Shown here one piece after another: positions 8,969 through 16,285 of a stretch of 64,000 nucleotides of DNA. Positions within the stretch are counted from its first letter, which is position 1. Every line of letters begins with the position of its first letter. The notes under the pieces are model-generated. The model made no database searches. It saw only the letters and a program-made list of their open reading frames with translations, and was not told the DNA's origin. Position numbers and translations under genes: made by a program. Origin of the DNA: CAYNWT01 sp964485095 (lineage in GTDB: Bacteria > Planctomycetota > Planctomycetia > Planctomycetales > Planctomycetaceae); contig CAZAIB010000010.1 of NCBI GenBank assembly GCA_964485095.1, positions 28,716 to 92,715 on the forward strand, given 5' to 3'.

Positions 8969-9547
8969 ATGAAACTGGTCGCGATGAGATGTGAATTCTG
9001 TGGAGGGAAGGTCGAACGCGCGACCCTCGACACAGCAATTTGCGTCTTCTGCGACATGGGCTATCTCATCGATCGCGGACCTGTCTACGTGCAGGCACAG
9101 GTTCCGGTTTCGGTCGAAGAACCGTTGGTTCCCGAGGTCGCTGAGGAACCAGAACCCGCCTGCGAGCTACAAACGGAAGAGGAGTTTCTTAGGGACCTGA
9201 TGGTCGCAGAGAAAGCCGACTTCGTTCGAAAGATGCATGCGGCCGGAGTCATACAGGTTGATGGACGGTGGCAAGTGAAACTGCCGGAACTGCTACTACT
9301 GCCGACGTTCGTCGGATTGGCGGGCATGGTCTTGTGTGCTCTGTTAGCGGTCGCGGTTCCGTCCAAATACACATTGTTGATGTTCGGTATTGGAGCGTTC
9401 AAACTTGTGGCGGGCGGTTTGTACTCGCTGTCGCAGTTCACGCAGTCACGCCAGCTTGTTGACGAAATCGACCGGTTCGGTCGCCGCCGTAGCGAGCTAC
9501 GGAAGACACTGCGAGAGGTTCGTCAGGAACAACGCGAAGCAGCCTAA
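8969..9547 (+). CDS. Zinc-ribbon membrane protein of unknown function
   Basis: 192 residues; ATG follows GAAGGAGATTCG. The N-terminus carries a rubredoxin-like zinc ribbon with two CxxC knuckles (C8, C11 and C25, C28). A Glu/Pro-rich linker follows, then two predicted membrane segments at about 109-130 and 135-155. The tail is a strongly charged, probably coiled-coil helix (DEIDRFGRRRSELRKTLREV). The ribbon and tail are likely cytoplasmic. No family name is recognised. A double-hairpin repeat element lies between its stop and the next gene. Confidence 0.7.
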   Translation: MKLVAMRCEFCGGKVERATLDTAICVFCDMGYLIDRGPVYVQAQVPVSVEEPLVPEVAEEPEPACELQTEEEFLRDLMVAEKADFVRKMHAAGVIQVDGRWQVKLPELLLLPTFVGLAGMVLCALLAVAVPSKYTLLMFGIGAFKLVAGGLYSLSQFTQSRQLVDEIDRFGRRRSELRKTLREVRQEQREAA

Positions 9548-9584
9548 GTTAAAGTGCTGCTGTCTTCTGATTGGCCCAGGCACA

Positions 9585-9644
9585 GTCGCCGGACTCTCCG
9601 AGTCCGGTTGGCGTGCCGGGACCGAATACGGAGTATTCGGCGAC
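9585..9644 (+). repeat. Dispersed double-hairpin element, family A, copy 1
   Basis: Sixty bases with outer arms GTCGCCG/CGGCGAC enclosing two perfect hairpins. Hairpin 1 is CCGGACTC-TCC-GAGTCCGG (9589-9607). Hairpin 2 is CCGAATAC-GGA-GTATTCGG (9622-9640). A second full copy is at 21106-21164, with a compensatory change in hairpin 2, and a single-hairpin copy is inside a gene at 17471-17489. It sits between two plus-strand genes and could act as an mRNA processing or protection structure or as a non-autonomous mobile palindrome; function is inference. Confidence 0.85.
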
Positions 9645-9756
9645 TTTGTAGCGTAACTCGGCCAAATCTGCTTCCGTATTGACCTGTTCGGCACTTTTGT
9701 GACACAGTTCCGACCGTTTGAAACTGCAGGAATCCGCAGCCAGGTCAGGGACGACT

Positions 9757-10371
9757 ATGAAGCGGTTTGGAGCCATCCTATTCATCTCCGCGTACCTTTG
9801 CGCGCTCTCGTGGGGCATTGTTTCCCACGCTGTGAAGTACAAAGTCGGCAGCCATCCGATCATGTACTACGTTGTTTGGGACATGTTTTGTGGCTGGTCG
9901 GCTTATTCCAGCAGGCTGCAGGTCATTGCCGAAGGCGAAAGCGGCAAGTACTACGAAGTCTCACCCGCGCCATGGGGAGAACTCAACCCGTTCGGTCATA
10001 TCGAACGTCGACACTATGACCCGTTCGATGACCTCATCCCAAAGATCATCAAGAACAACCTGCGGAACACGACACACGAACCAATTGAGAACGTGTACGT
10101 CATCGAAGAGGTCTGGCCGAAAAAATACAACCTGCCGGACGACATCTGGGAAGAGAAGTTCGAGAAACCCAAAGACCTGCAGCCGTACTACAACGTCCGC
10201 AGTGTGTTCTCCGGGGATGGCGTGAAGGTGCGATGCAACCTGGCCTGGTACCAGCTGCAGATCGTTCGTTCTGTTGCCAACAACCCGCGTCTGCAACAGC
10301 AGGCCGCCGGTTCTCAACCGTTCTTCACGAACGTGCGCAGCGGAAACTCAATGGCACCGGCCGGAAACTGA
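9757..10371 (+). CDS. Small membrane-anchored protein upstream of HTTM gene
   Basis: 204 residues from the ATG at 9757 (preceded by CAGGGACGACT); a TTG at 9718 would add 13 residues. One N-terminal hydrophobic segment (AILFISAYLCALSWGIVSHA) is followed by an aromatic-rich domain with MYYVVWDMFCGWSAY and a hydrophilic remainder, probably extracytoplasmic. The family is not recognised; small anchored proteins with an aromatic motif after the anchor (for example DUF5819) often sit beside HTTM genes, and this may be a relative. The HTTM gene starts 46 bases downstream, so the two are likely cotranscribed and may form one membrane complex. Confidence 0.68.
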   Translation: MKRFGAILFISAYLCALSWGIVSHAVKYKVGSHPIMYYVVWDMFCGWSAYSSRLQVIAEGESGKYYEVSPAPWGELNPFGHIERRHYDPFDDLIPKIIKNNLRNTTHEPIENVYVIEEVWPKKYNLPDDIWEEKFEKPKDLQPYYNVRSVFSGDGVKVRCNLAWYQLQIVRSVANNPRLQQQAAGSQPFFTNVRSGNSMAPAGN

Positions 10372-10417
10372 ACCAACCGCAGCCGCATTGACGGAACAGA
10401 CAACACGGGGCGAAATC

Positions 10418-11962
10418 ATGGATGGTATGCCAACAACCGGACTCCTGGCTGGCTTGCGCAAGAAGGTCAACAACTTCTTCTTTGAGGAAGAAGTTCCCTA
10501 CGGACTAGCACTCCTGCGCATTGTGCTGCCGTTGGTCATGTTGATTCCGATGCTGCAGCGACTCTCGCGTGTGCGCGAGCTGTTTTCTGTGGATGGGGCG
10601 ACGTGCCAGATTTCTCGCGTCTACAAATGGGGCGACTTACTGCCTGAACTCCCCGGCAACGTTGCCGTCGGGTTGTATGTGTTCATGATCTTCTGCCTGA
10701 TCACAACGTCGATGGGCTGGATGACCAGAATCTCTGTCTGCTGTGCGACAGTCCTGTTCACATACTTCAATGCGTTGGATGCAATCAGCACGCTCACTAA
10801 GTACTCAGTCATCGCGACAGATGCGATGCTGGTGATGTGTGTTGCGAACTCCGGTTCACTTTGGTCGGTCGATAGCTGGTTGCAGAACCGCAGGAAGGCA
10901 AGTCACTGGCCGGGAGAACCAAACATTCAGCGGCCCAAAGTGGCAGTCTGGCAGGCACGATTAATCCAAATGCTTGTGGCCTACACTTACTTCGGCGCGG
11001 CCATCACGAAGATGCAGACGCAGGCGTTCTTCAGTGGCGATCAGATGAAATTCTGGATGCTGACCAATGTGAACTTCAATAACCCAATCGGCGAATACGC
11101 CGCGACAATGCCGGCGGTGCTTGTGGTTTCGGCGTATCTGGCGATCGTTTGGGAAACGTGTTTCATCTTCACGGTTTGGCGTGGCTGGCAACGTCCGGTC
11201 ATGCTGGCAGCCGGTGTGATGTTCCACCTTGGAACGACAGTCATGCTGGGCCTGTATATCTTCCCGATGGTCTGTATTTCGCTTTATCTGGCGTTCATAC
11301 GGGAAGATGACGTCCGCATCATTGCCGCGATGTATCGACGGTTCCGACGTCGCTTCGGTTGGCGACCAAGACGCTACACGGCAGCAGATTTGGAACCGCA
11401 ACCAATTGGGTTCATTCCGTCATTCCTGAAGCTACCATCACAAGCGGCGTTCGTTGTCATTGGCGGACTGGCCGTGCTGCTGGGCATCGAAGCAGAATAC
11501 CAGGCCGACTTGTACGGAATCCGATCACCAAACGGACCAAGCGCGCTCAGGGAAATCGATCAGGCCAGGGCAATCGAGATGCTAACCGCGTCCGCCAAAA
11601 TTCGAGAAGAGGATAAATTCTTCTCCTTCGATATCGGAACCACGGCCATTGCCGGAATCCTGATGGACCCGAAAACAACGTTCACCTACGGCGACACGAT
11701 TCTTGCCCAAAGCAGTCTGAACCCACCGCACGAAGATTTGCTGGTCGAATGCGATCTGGTCGACATGGACGGTCGCGTGATCCACCACTTCCAGACCTAC
11801 GCCACCCGCGAAATGTTCCGCTGTGATTTCTACTACCGGGTTGGAGCCGACACGGTTCCGGGCAAGTACGAACTGGTCCTCAAGAGCTCCGGTCTGGAAG
11901 TCGGCCGCCGCTCATTCGATCTGGTCGGAACACCGCCCACCGGCCGCGTTCTCGGTAACTAA
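10418..11962 (+). CDS. HTTM-domain multi-pass membrane protein
   Basis: 514 residues from ATG 10418 (GGGGCGAAATC upstream). The N-terminal about 330 residues contain many membrane helices and HTTM features: an early YGLALLRIVLPLVML helix and later TYFGAAITKMQTQAF and GVMFHLGTTVMLGLY. HTTM denotes horizontally transferred transmembrane proteins related to vitamin K-dependent gamma-carboxylase; bacterial members are mostly uncharacterised. The last about 130 residues are soluble and end in a beta-sandwich-like segment (CDFYYRVGADTVPGKYELV). It follows the small anchored gene by 46 bases. Which chemistry it performs, if any, is unknown. Confidence 0.8.
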   Translation: MDGMPTTGLLAGLRKKVNNFFFEEEVPYGLALLRIVLPLVMLIPMLQRLSRVRELFSVDGATCQISRVYKWGDLLPELPGNVAVGLYVFMIFCLITTSMGWMTRISVCCATVLFTYFNALDAISTLTKYSVIATDAMLVMCVANSGSLWSVDSWLQNRRKASHWPGEPNIQRPKVAVWQARLIQMLVAYTYFGAAITKMQTQAFFSGDQMKFWMLTNVNFNNPIGEYAATMPAVLVVSAYLAIVWETCFIFTVWRGWQRPVMLAAGVMFHLGTTVMLGLYIFPMVCISLYLAFIREDDVRIIAAMYRRFRRRFGWRPRRYTAADLEPQPIGFIPSFLKLPSQAAFVVIGGLAVLLGIEAEYQADLYGIRSPNGPSALREIDQARAIEMLTASAKIREEDKFFSFDIGTTAIAGILMDPKTTFTYGDTILAQSSLNPPHEDLLVECDLVDMDGRVIHHFQTYATREMFRCDFYYRVGADTVPGKYELVLKSSGLEVGRRSFDLVGTPPTGRVLGN

Positions 11963-11966
11963 CGCG

Positions 11967-11995
11967 AACGTTCCGTTCGATCGGTATCCGGTTGG
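11967..11995 (+). repeat. Dispersed repeat, copy 1 (partner at 47656)
   Basis: AACGTTCCGTT, a two-base variable site, then ATCGGTATCCGGT. The same 29-base block occurs at 47656-47684 with three differences. Weak similarity (GAAGTTGC and a G/T-rich stretch) continues downstream in both places, suggesting remnants of a longer degenerate element. Confidence 0.6.
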
Positions 11996-12174
11996 TTGCG
12001 GGACTCGGGTTGGAAGTTGCGCTCCCGGATGGGTGGTTGTTGGGACGCATGTCTGCGGCATGGGTATAGGTATTGCTTCGACGATCAGGAAGCAAACGGG
12101 AATGCCCGGGGAGATGCTGAATCACTCTGTCAGTGCGGCAACATGCAGTCGGGTGATCAAACATTGACTTTCGC

Positions 12175-12726
12175 TTGGATTGTCATAAAACGCCGAGTGA
12201 TGAGGACACAAACCAATCCGGCAGTATAAGGAACGTAGCCATTTTTGAATCAGAAACGACGCTCGTCAATTTTGCAATCGGCTACCTGAAGACGATCGCC
12301 AAGGACTTGCAGGATGGCGACTTGACCACGCTGAAGGAATCGACTGGAAAAACCCCGCAATGGATACTGGGGCATCTGCGAATCGCATCTGAGCTTGGCA
12401 GCAAAATGCTGGGAGCAGAACCGGGTTGTGGTGACGAGTGGTTCGCTGCCTATGGTCCCGGTAGCCAGCCTGGCGATGCAAATGCACCAGCGTTTACCGT
12501 TGCCGATGTTCTTGTCGACCTCGAAAAAGGCTATTCCCGACTATTGGAGCTGACCAAGAACGCATCAACAGAAGTGCTCAACGAAAAGCATGGCTTCGAA
12601 CCGTTAGAGCCTGCAATTTCGACGAAGCGTGAGTTGATGTCTCACTTGCTGACGACACACATCACCTATCATCTGGCACAGCTGTCTGCATGTCGGCAAG
12701 CCAAAGGGCACTCGCCTGTTTTTTAG
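12175..12726 (+). CDS. DinB-like four-helix-bundle protein
   Basis: Up to 183 residues. Features of DinB/YfiT-type metal-binding bundles are visible: a first-helix segment TLVNFAIGYLKTIAKDL, GHLRIASELG with a His in the second helix, and a C-terminal HITYHLAQLSACR helix with two His spaced for metal binding. DinB proteins use a three-His metal site and some are thiol-dependent transferases. The start is uncertain: TTG at 12175 has no ribosome site, whereas AAGGAACGTAGCC directly precedes an in-frame ATT at 12241, giving 161 residues beginning at the conserved region. No ATG or GTG fits. Confidence 0.72.
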   Translation: MDCHKTPSDEDTNQSGSIRNVAIFESETTLVNFAIGYLKTIAKDLQDGDLTTLKESTGKTPQWILGHLRIASELGSKMLGAEPGCGDEWFAAYGPGSQPGDANAPAFTVADVLVDLEKGYSRLLELTKNASTEVLNEKHGFEPLEPAISTKRELMSHLLTTHITYHLAQLSACRQAKGHSPVF

Positions 12727-12835
12727 GTTCTGATGCTTCACGCGTTGCGCTACCGACGGAACTTCTAATCCCGCAGCTGCCCGACATCCGTCGTGTGGCT
12801 TCGGGGACAACGAATGTCTCAAAAGGTTCGCGCGA

Positions 12836-13915
12836 TTAAGAACCAAGGCCCAGTTCCCGCCATTTCGCGTTCGCTGCCGTGACCGCGGTGTTACCGTTCC
12901 TTGCGTCAAACTTCGCCGCCAGCTTGTTTGTTTCGGTGTGGAACCAATGGGCCAGCTCGGCCGTCTTGTGAGTGGTCGACGGGCCGAGGTTCATCTGGTC
13001 GGGCACACGCAGACCAATCTCGTCGCGCGATGCAGATAGTTTTTCCAGCAACGTGGCGACCGTGCAGTAGAACTCCATGCGCTGGTCAACCATTGCCATT
13101 CCCCAGACCAGCGGCAGGTGTTGTTCGACGCAAACGACGGCCTTGTCGTAGTTCTCATCGCGCGTGAGGAATAGAAGGTGGCGCGAGATCGTGGGGATGT
13201 AATCGGGGTTGCCCTGCACGGTGGGGTAGCCGGTTTCGTGGTGTTCACGGGCTTCATCAAGCCGGCCCAGGTGCATTAGTGGAATCAGCACGCGGCCGTA
13301 CGTGGTTTGTGGCACGGTGCTGCAACTCATGTCGCCACTTAGAATCGGTTCGGCTGCTGCGAGTGCTTCTTCGTACCGGCCGAAGTGGTTCAGGTAGCGA
13401 ATCTCTGAGTTTTGTTCGCACGCAATGCAGTCTGCCATCATGTCGTGAGGTGTGGCCTTCCACTGTTCGAAGAAGTGGAGGCATTGCTTGTCGTCGCCAA
13501 TGTCCAAAGCAATGTCGGCTCGGCTGTCATGCACCGGTCGCAGATTGAATCCGCCCGCGGTGTAGCGAGCTTCCATATCGGCTTCCATCTTGTGAATCTT
13601 CTCAAGACTGACGGTCGGGAACGCAGCGATGGAGCTAATGATCCACTTGTACTTCCACAGAAGGCTGTGCAAATCGACGCATTCCGGGTCTTCGTCGAAC
13701 TTGGCAAGAACCCATGCGAACGCAACCAGGGCTTTCTCGTCGGCTCCACTAAACGTCGCGGCCGTGACGAGCTCCATCCGGGTTCCAACAGACGCGTCAA
13801 CGTTGTTAAGGCTGTCGGCAATGCGAACAGCTTCCTCAAGCACAGCAACCTGAGCCGGCGAATGCGGCAGCTCCCAGGCTTCATCCATGAGCTGTTCAAG
13901 ACGTTCGTACGACAT
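12836..13915 (-). CDS. TPR-like repeat protein of unknown function
   Basis: 359 residues, cytoplasmic, from ATG 13915 with GGGGGGCAAC upstream; a start at 13951 is less likely. The chain is all-helical with TPR-like pairs, for example FGRYEEALAAAEPILSG and LGRLDEAREHHETGYP, and includes GNPDYIPTISRHLLFLTRDE. Such solenoids are protein-interaction scaffolds. The gene is the last of a probable three-gene minus-strand operon (GHKL ATPase, small membrane protein, this gene) with gaps of 44 and 32 bases. A functional link to the ATPase is inference from spacing only. Confidence 0.7.
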   Translation of the reverse strand: MSYERLEQLMDEAWELPHSPAQVAVLEEAVRIADSLNNVDASVGTRMELVTAATFSGADEKALVAFAWVLAKFDEDPECVDLHSLLWKYKWIISSIAAFPTVSLEKIHKMEADMEARYTAGGFNLRPVHDSRADIALDIGDDKQCLHFFEQWKATPHDMMADCIACEQNSEIRYLNHFGRYEEALAAAEPILSGDMSCSTVPQTTYGRVLIPLMHLGRLDEAREHHETGYPTVQGNPDYIPTISRHLLFLTRDENYDKAVVCVEQHLPLVWGMAMVDQRMEFYCTVATLLEKLSASRDEIGLRVPDQMNLGPSTTHKTAELAHWFHTETNKLAAKFDARNGNTAVTAANAKWRELGLGS

Positions 13916-13947
13916 GTTGCCCCCCGTTCCTGCTCGAGATAGGTAAT

Positions 13948-14238
13948 TCAATCAGTCGTCGGCGTAATTCGTTTCAACAGAAAGTTGTTTGTTCGGTTCG
14001 CTACCACCAATGCTGTCGGAACCGAAGCGAAAAAGCCGACGATCCACCAGTCCTCACCAAGCCAGTAGCTAATCAGCGCGAAAGCGCCCAAAATCAGACC
14101 AAAGGTGCCCACGCCCACCGAGACTGCGATTGTTGATACAACGATTGTTGTCAGGACCGACGGCACGTTTTCAGTTGATGCCGACCCCTCAGTCAGATCG
14201 TCCGACGCTCGGTAGGGATTGTCTGATAGGTTAGTCAT
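13948..14238 (-). CDS. Small two-helix membrane protein
   Basis: 96 residues. It starts MTNLSDNPYRASDD; the NPY(R/A) N-terminal tag is common in small planctomycete membrane proteins. Two hydrophobic helices occupy about 28-57 (VLTTIVVSTIAVSVGVGTFG onward) and 64-80, and the protein ends in a basic tail. Function is unknown. It sits between the GHKL ATPase and TPR-like genes in the same orientation. Confidence 0.65.
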   Translation of the reverse strand: MTNLSDNPYRASDDLTEGSASTENVPSVLTTIVVSTIAVSVGVGTFGLILGAFALISYWLGEDWWIVGFFASVPTALVVANRTNNFLLKRITPTTD

Positions 14239-14282
14239 GCGAAGAGCCCAACGCCCTTTCGGGATTGCTCGATGCCCGCGAT

Positions 14283-16040
14283 CTACAAAGCTTCTTCTGT
14301 TCTGACCAACATCTCGACCAAACGTTCGGAAATTTCTCCAGGGGTTTCGTGAGAGAAGTTGATAAGAACCACTTCCTTCGCGTACAGCTTGCCGATGTAT
14401 CGGCGGTGTCTGGCGGATGTTGAGAGGCTGGCCAGGAAATCGCGGTGACCTGAGTTGATTACGATTTCGTTTTTGCCAGCGTCATATCGCGAACGGAACC
14501 GACTGGCCTGGTCTGGTTCCAACCGGTAAGTCGGCAGGCCACGTTTGTTTGTGGTGCTGACCTCACCTTCGATTTCAGCGCGGGTGAACCTGATTTCTGC
14601 TTCCGCTGTAGCTGACGTTTGTTTTTGATGAGCGGTGACCTGAACGACGACTCGGCCCTGCCGAGTTGCTGTCACAATGCATTGATCGTCTGTAGGTTCG
14701 CAGGTCGCGGTTCCCTCAGTGACACGCCAGGAGAATGTGACACCAGAGTCGATTCGCAGGTTGTTTTCGTCGCGTGCCAGGGCTGACAAGGTTGCGGGTT
14801 CGCCCGGGTTCTTGAGCAGACTGAACGGACGGCAGACGACATGGTCCAGCTTTCCGGCGGCCAGTGCCAGGGTTTGCGTTCCGCCGTCCTGGAAATCGCG
14901 GGCGACTCCGGTCGTCGATGTCACCGCCTCGGGACTGCCTTTCGGCAGAGTGGATCGCGGAATGTCGAAGAAGAAGTAATCGTTGCGCGATAGGTTTTGC
15001 AGGGCGCCAAGCAGCGCTTTGTGGACCTGCTTTTGGATTTCGGCACTCGCGCGTTCCGATGCAGCTTGCTGACGTGATTGAACGGTCGCGGTAACTTGTT
15101 CGGAAAGTTCCTGCATGGCGTCGACGAAGCAGTCCAGTTTTTCGTCGGGAATCACGCCGCCGCGTGTTCCGGGAGCAAGGTTAAGAGCCGGGAAGTCGAT
15201 GATGCCTTCCAGGCGATCGTCGGTCCAGGGATCCTGAGCGAACTGAACCAGTTCGGAAATGTCAGACAGAACTCGGGTTCCGTCTTTACACAACGCGATG
15301 CGGGTGTTGCGCGAACCGGCCTGCGCACGGAGATAGAGTTCGACAAACATATCGCCGGCGGGTGTCTTGATTTTCGTCGGCAGTTCCAGGAGTTCACCTT
15401 CGAACTCGCGCGGTTCGACTAATCGATCTTTTCTTGAAATCTTGTCGGCGATGTGAATCCTGACGCCGGTTGATCGGATGCGGTCGCGAAGTTCGGCAGA
15501 CAGATAGCGATCCAGTTTTTCGCCGGTCACGATGGAACGCGTCGCTGGCAGCAGCGGACCGATTGTGATTCGCGTTCCGCCCGTGTTTAGCTTTCCGCGA
15601 ACCGGACGCACTGAATATCCGTCGTCGCCGCGCTGCATAAACAGTTCGTAGACTTTGCCATCCTTGCCGGCGGACGCCATGCGGAGTTCGTCGCCAAGGC
15701 TCCAGAAGCTTAGTAGTCCGATGCCGAATTCGCCGTGCACGCCCGACTTGTCGTCGCCGCTGAGGTACCGCTTCATCGAATCGCAAATGTGGGTCGCGAT
15801 GTAGTCGAAATTCGGCAGGCCTTCTTCGTTCAGGCGAACACCGTCGCCATCGTCCTGCAGTTCGAGATACATTTCGCCGTCTTTGCGGCGGCGTGTGATG
15901 CTGATTTCTGTCGAATGAGCATCAATGGCGTTTTCGGTGAGTTCGCAAACGGCTTTTAGCGGATGCGTTTGGGAATGAGCGATGATGCTGATCGCGTTCC
16001 ATTGATCCCCAATCTGCAACTTTCCCTGATTCTCAGGCAT
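14283..16040 (-). CDS. GHKL (HSP90/MutL/MORC-type) ATPase with Ig-like C-terminal region
   Basis: 585 residues. All GHKL nucleotide motifs are present: N-box ELTENAIDA (Asn37), G1 DDGDGV (about 63-68) and G2 GEFGIG (103-108). The early part resembles MutL/HSP90/MORC-type ATPases rather than sensor kinases, since no His-containing dimerisation domain precedes it. After a helical linker near 290-330, residues about 390-480 look like a beta-sandwich (SGVTFSWRVTEGTA; QGRVVVQVTAHQ), followed by a conserved-looking C-terminal domain. Such ATPases act as clamp-like machines in repair, restriction or chromatin-like systems; the substrate here is unknown. It is first in a probable operon with the two downstream genes. 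Confidence 0.8.
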   Translation of the reverse strand: MPENQGKLQIGDQWNAISIIAHSQTHPLKAVCELTENAIDAHSTEISITRRRKDGEMYLELQDDGDGVRLNEEGLPNFDYIATHICDSMKRYLSGDDKSGVHGEFGIGLLSFWSLGDELRMASAGKDGKVYELFMQRGDDGYSVRPVRGKLNTGGTRITIGPLLPATRSIVTGEKLDRYLSAELRDRIRSTGVRIHIADKISRKDRLVEPREFEGELLELPTKIKTPAGDMFVELYLRAQAGSRNTRIALCKDGTRVLSDISELVQFAQDPWTDDRLEGIIDFPALNLAPGTRGGVIPDEKLDCFVDAMQELSEQVTATVQSRQQAASERASAEIQKQVHKALLGALQNLSRNDYFFFDIPRSTLPKGSPEAVTSTTGVARDFQDGGTQTLALAAGKLDHVVCRPFSLLKNPGEPATLSALARDENNLRIDSGVTFSWRVTEGTATCEPTDDQCIVTATRQGRVVVQVTAHQKQTSATAEAEIRFTRAEIEGEVSTTNKRGLPTYRLEPDQASRFRSRYDAGKNEIVINSGHRDFLASLSTSARHRRYIGKLYAKEVVLINFSHETPGEISERLVEMLVRTEEAL

Positions 16041-16285
16041 TATCCATCTTTCCAGCGTATGAAGTCCGTCTGGCCTTCCCTGGCGAATCGACGACTATCC
16101 AGTTTCCGCCCCCCAAATTCAACCAACGCCCGGCGTTGGATCCGGTGGCCGGGTGGTTGGAGGCTGGGGTCGGGATGTGTTAGGCGGCTTGGGGAGTGGT
16201 TGGGGTTGCGTATAAACGGGCCGTGCAGGCTTTTGGACTCGGCAGGTATGATGATGGTTTCGGATTCCGTTGACGTTGACGACTT

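Noticed and set aside
8661..9038. N-terminal extension of the FlgI-like protein
   Set aside because: The internal ATG at 8660 has a strong ribosome site and lipoprotein leader, and the extension shows no protein-like features.
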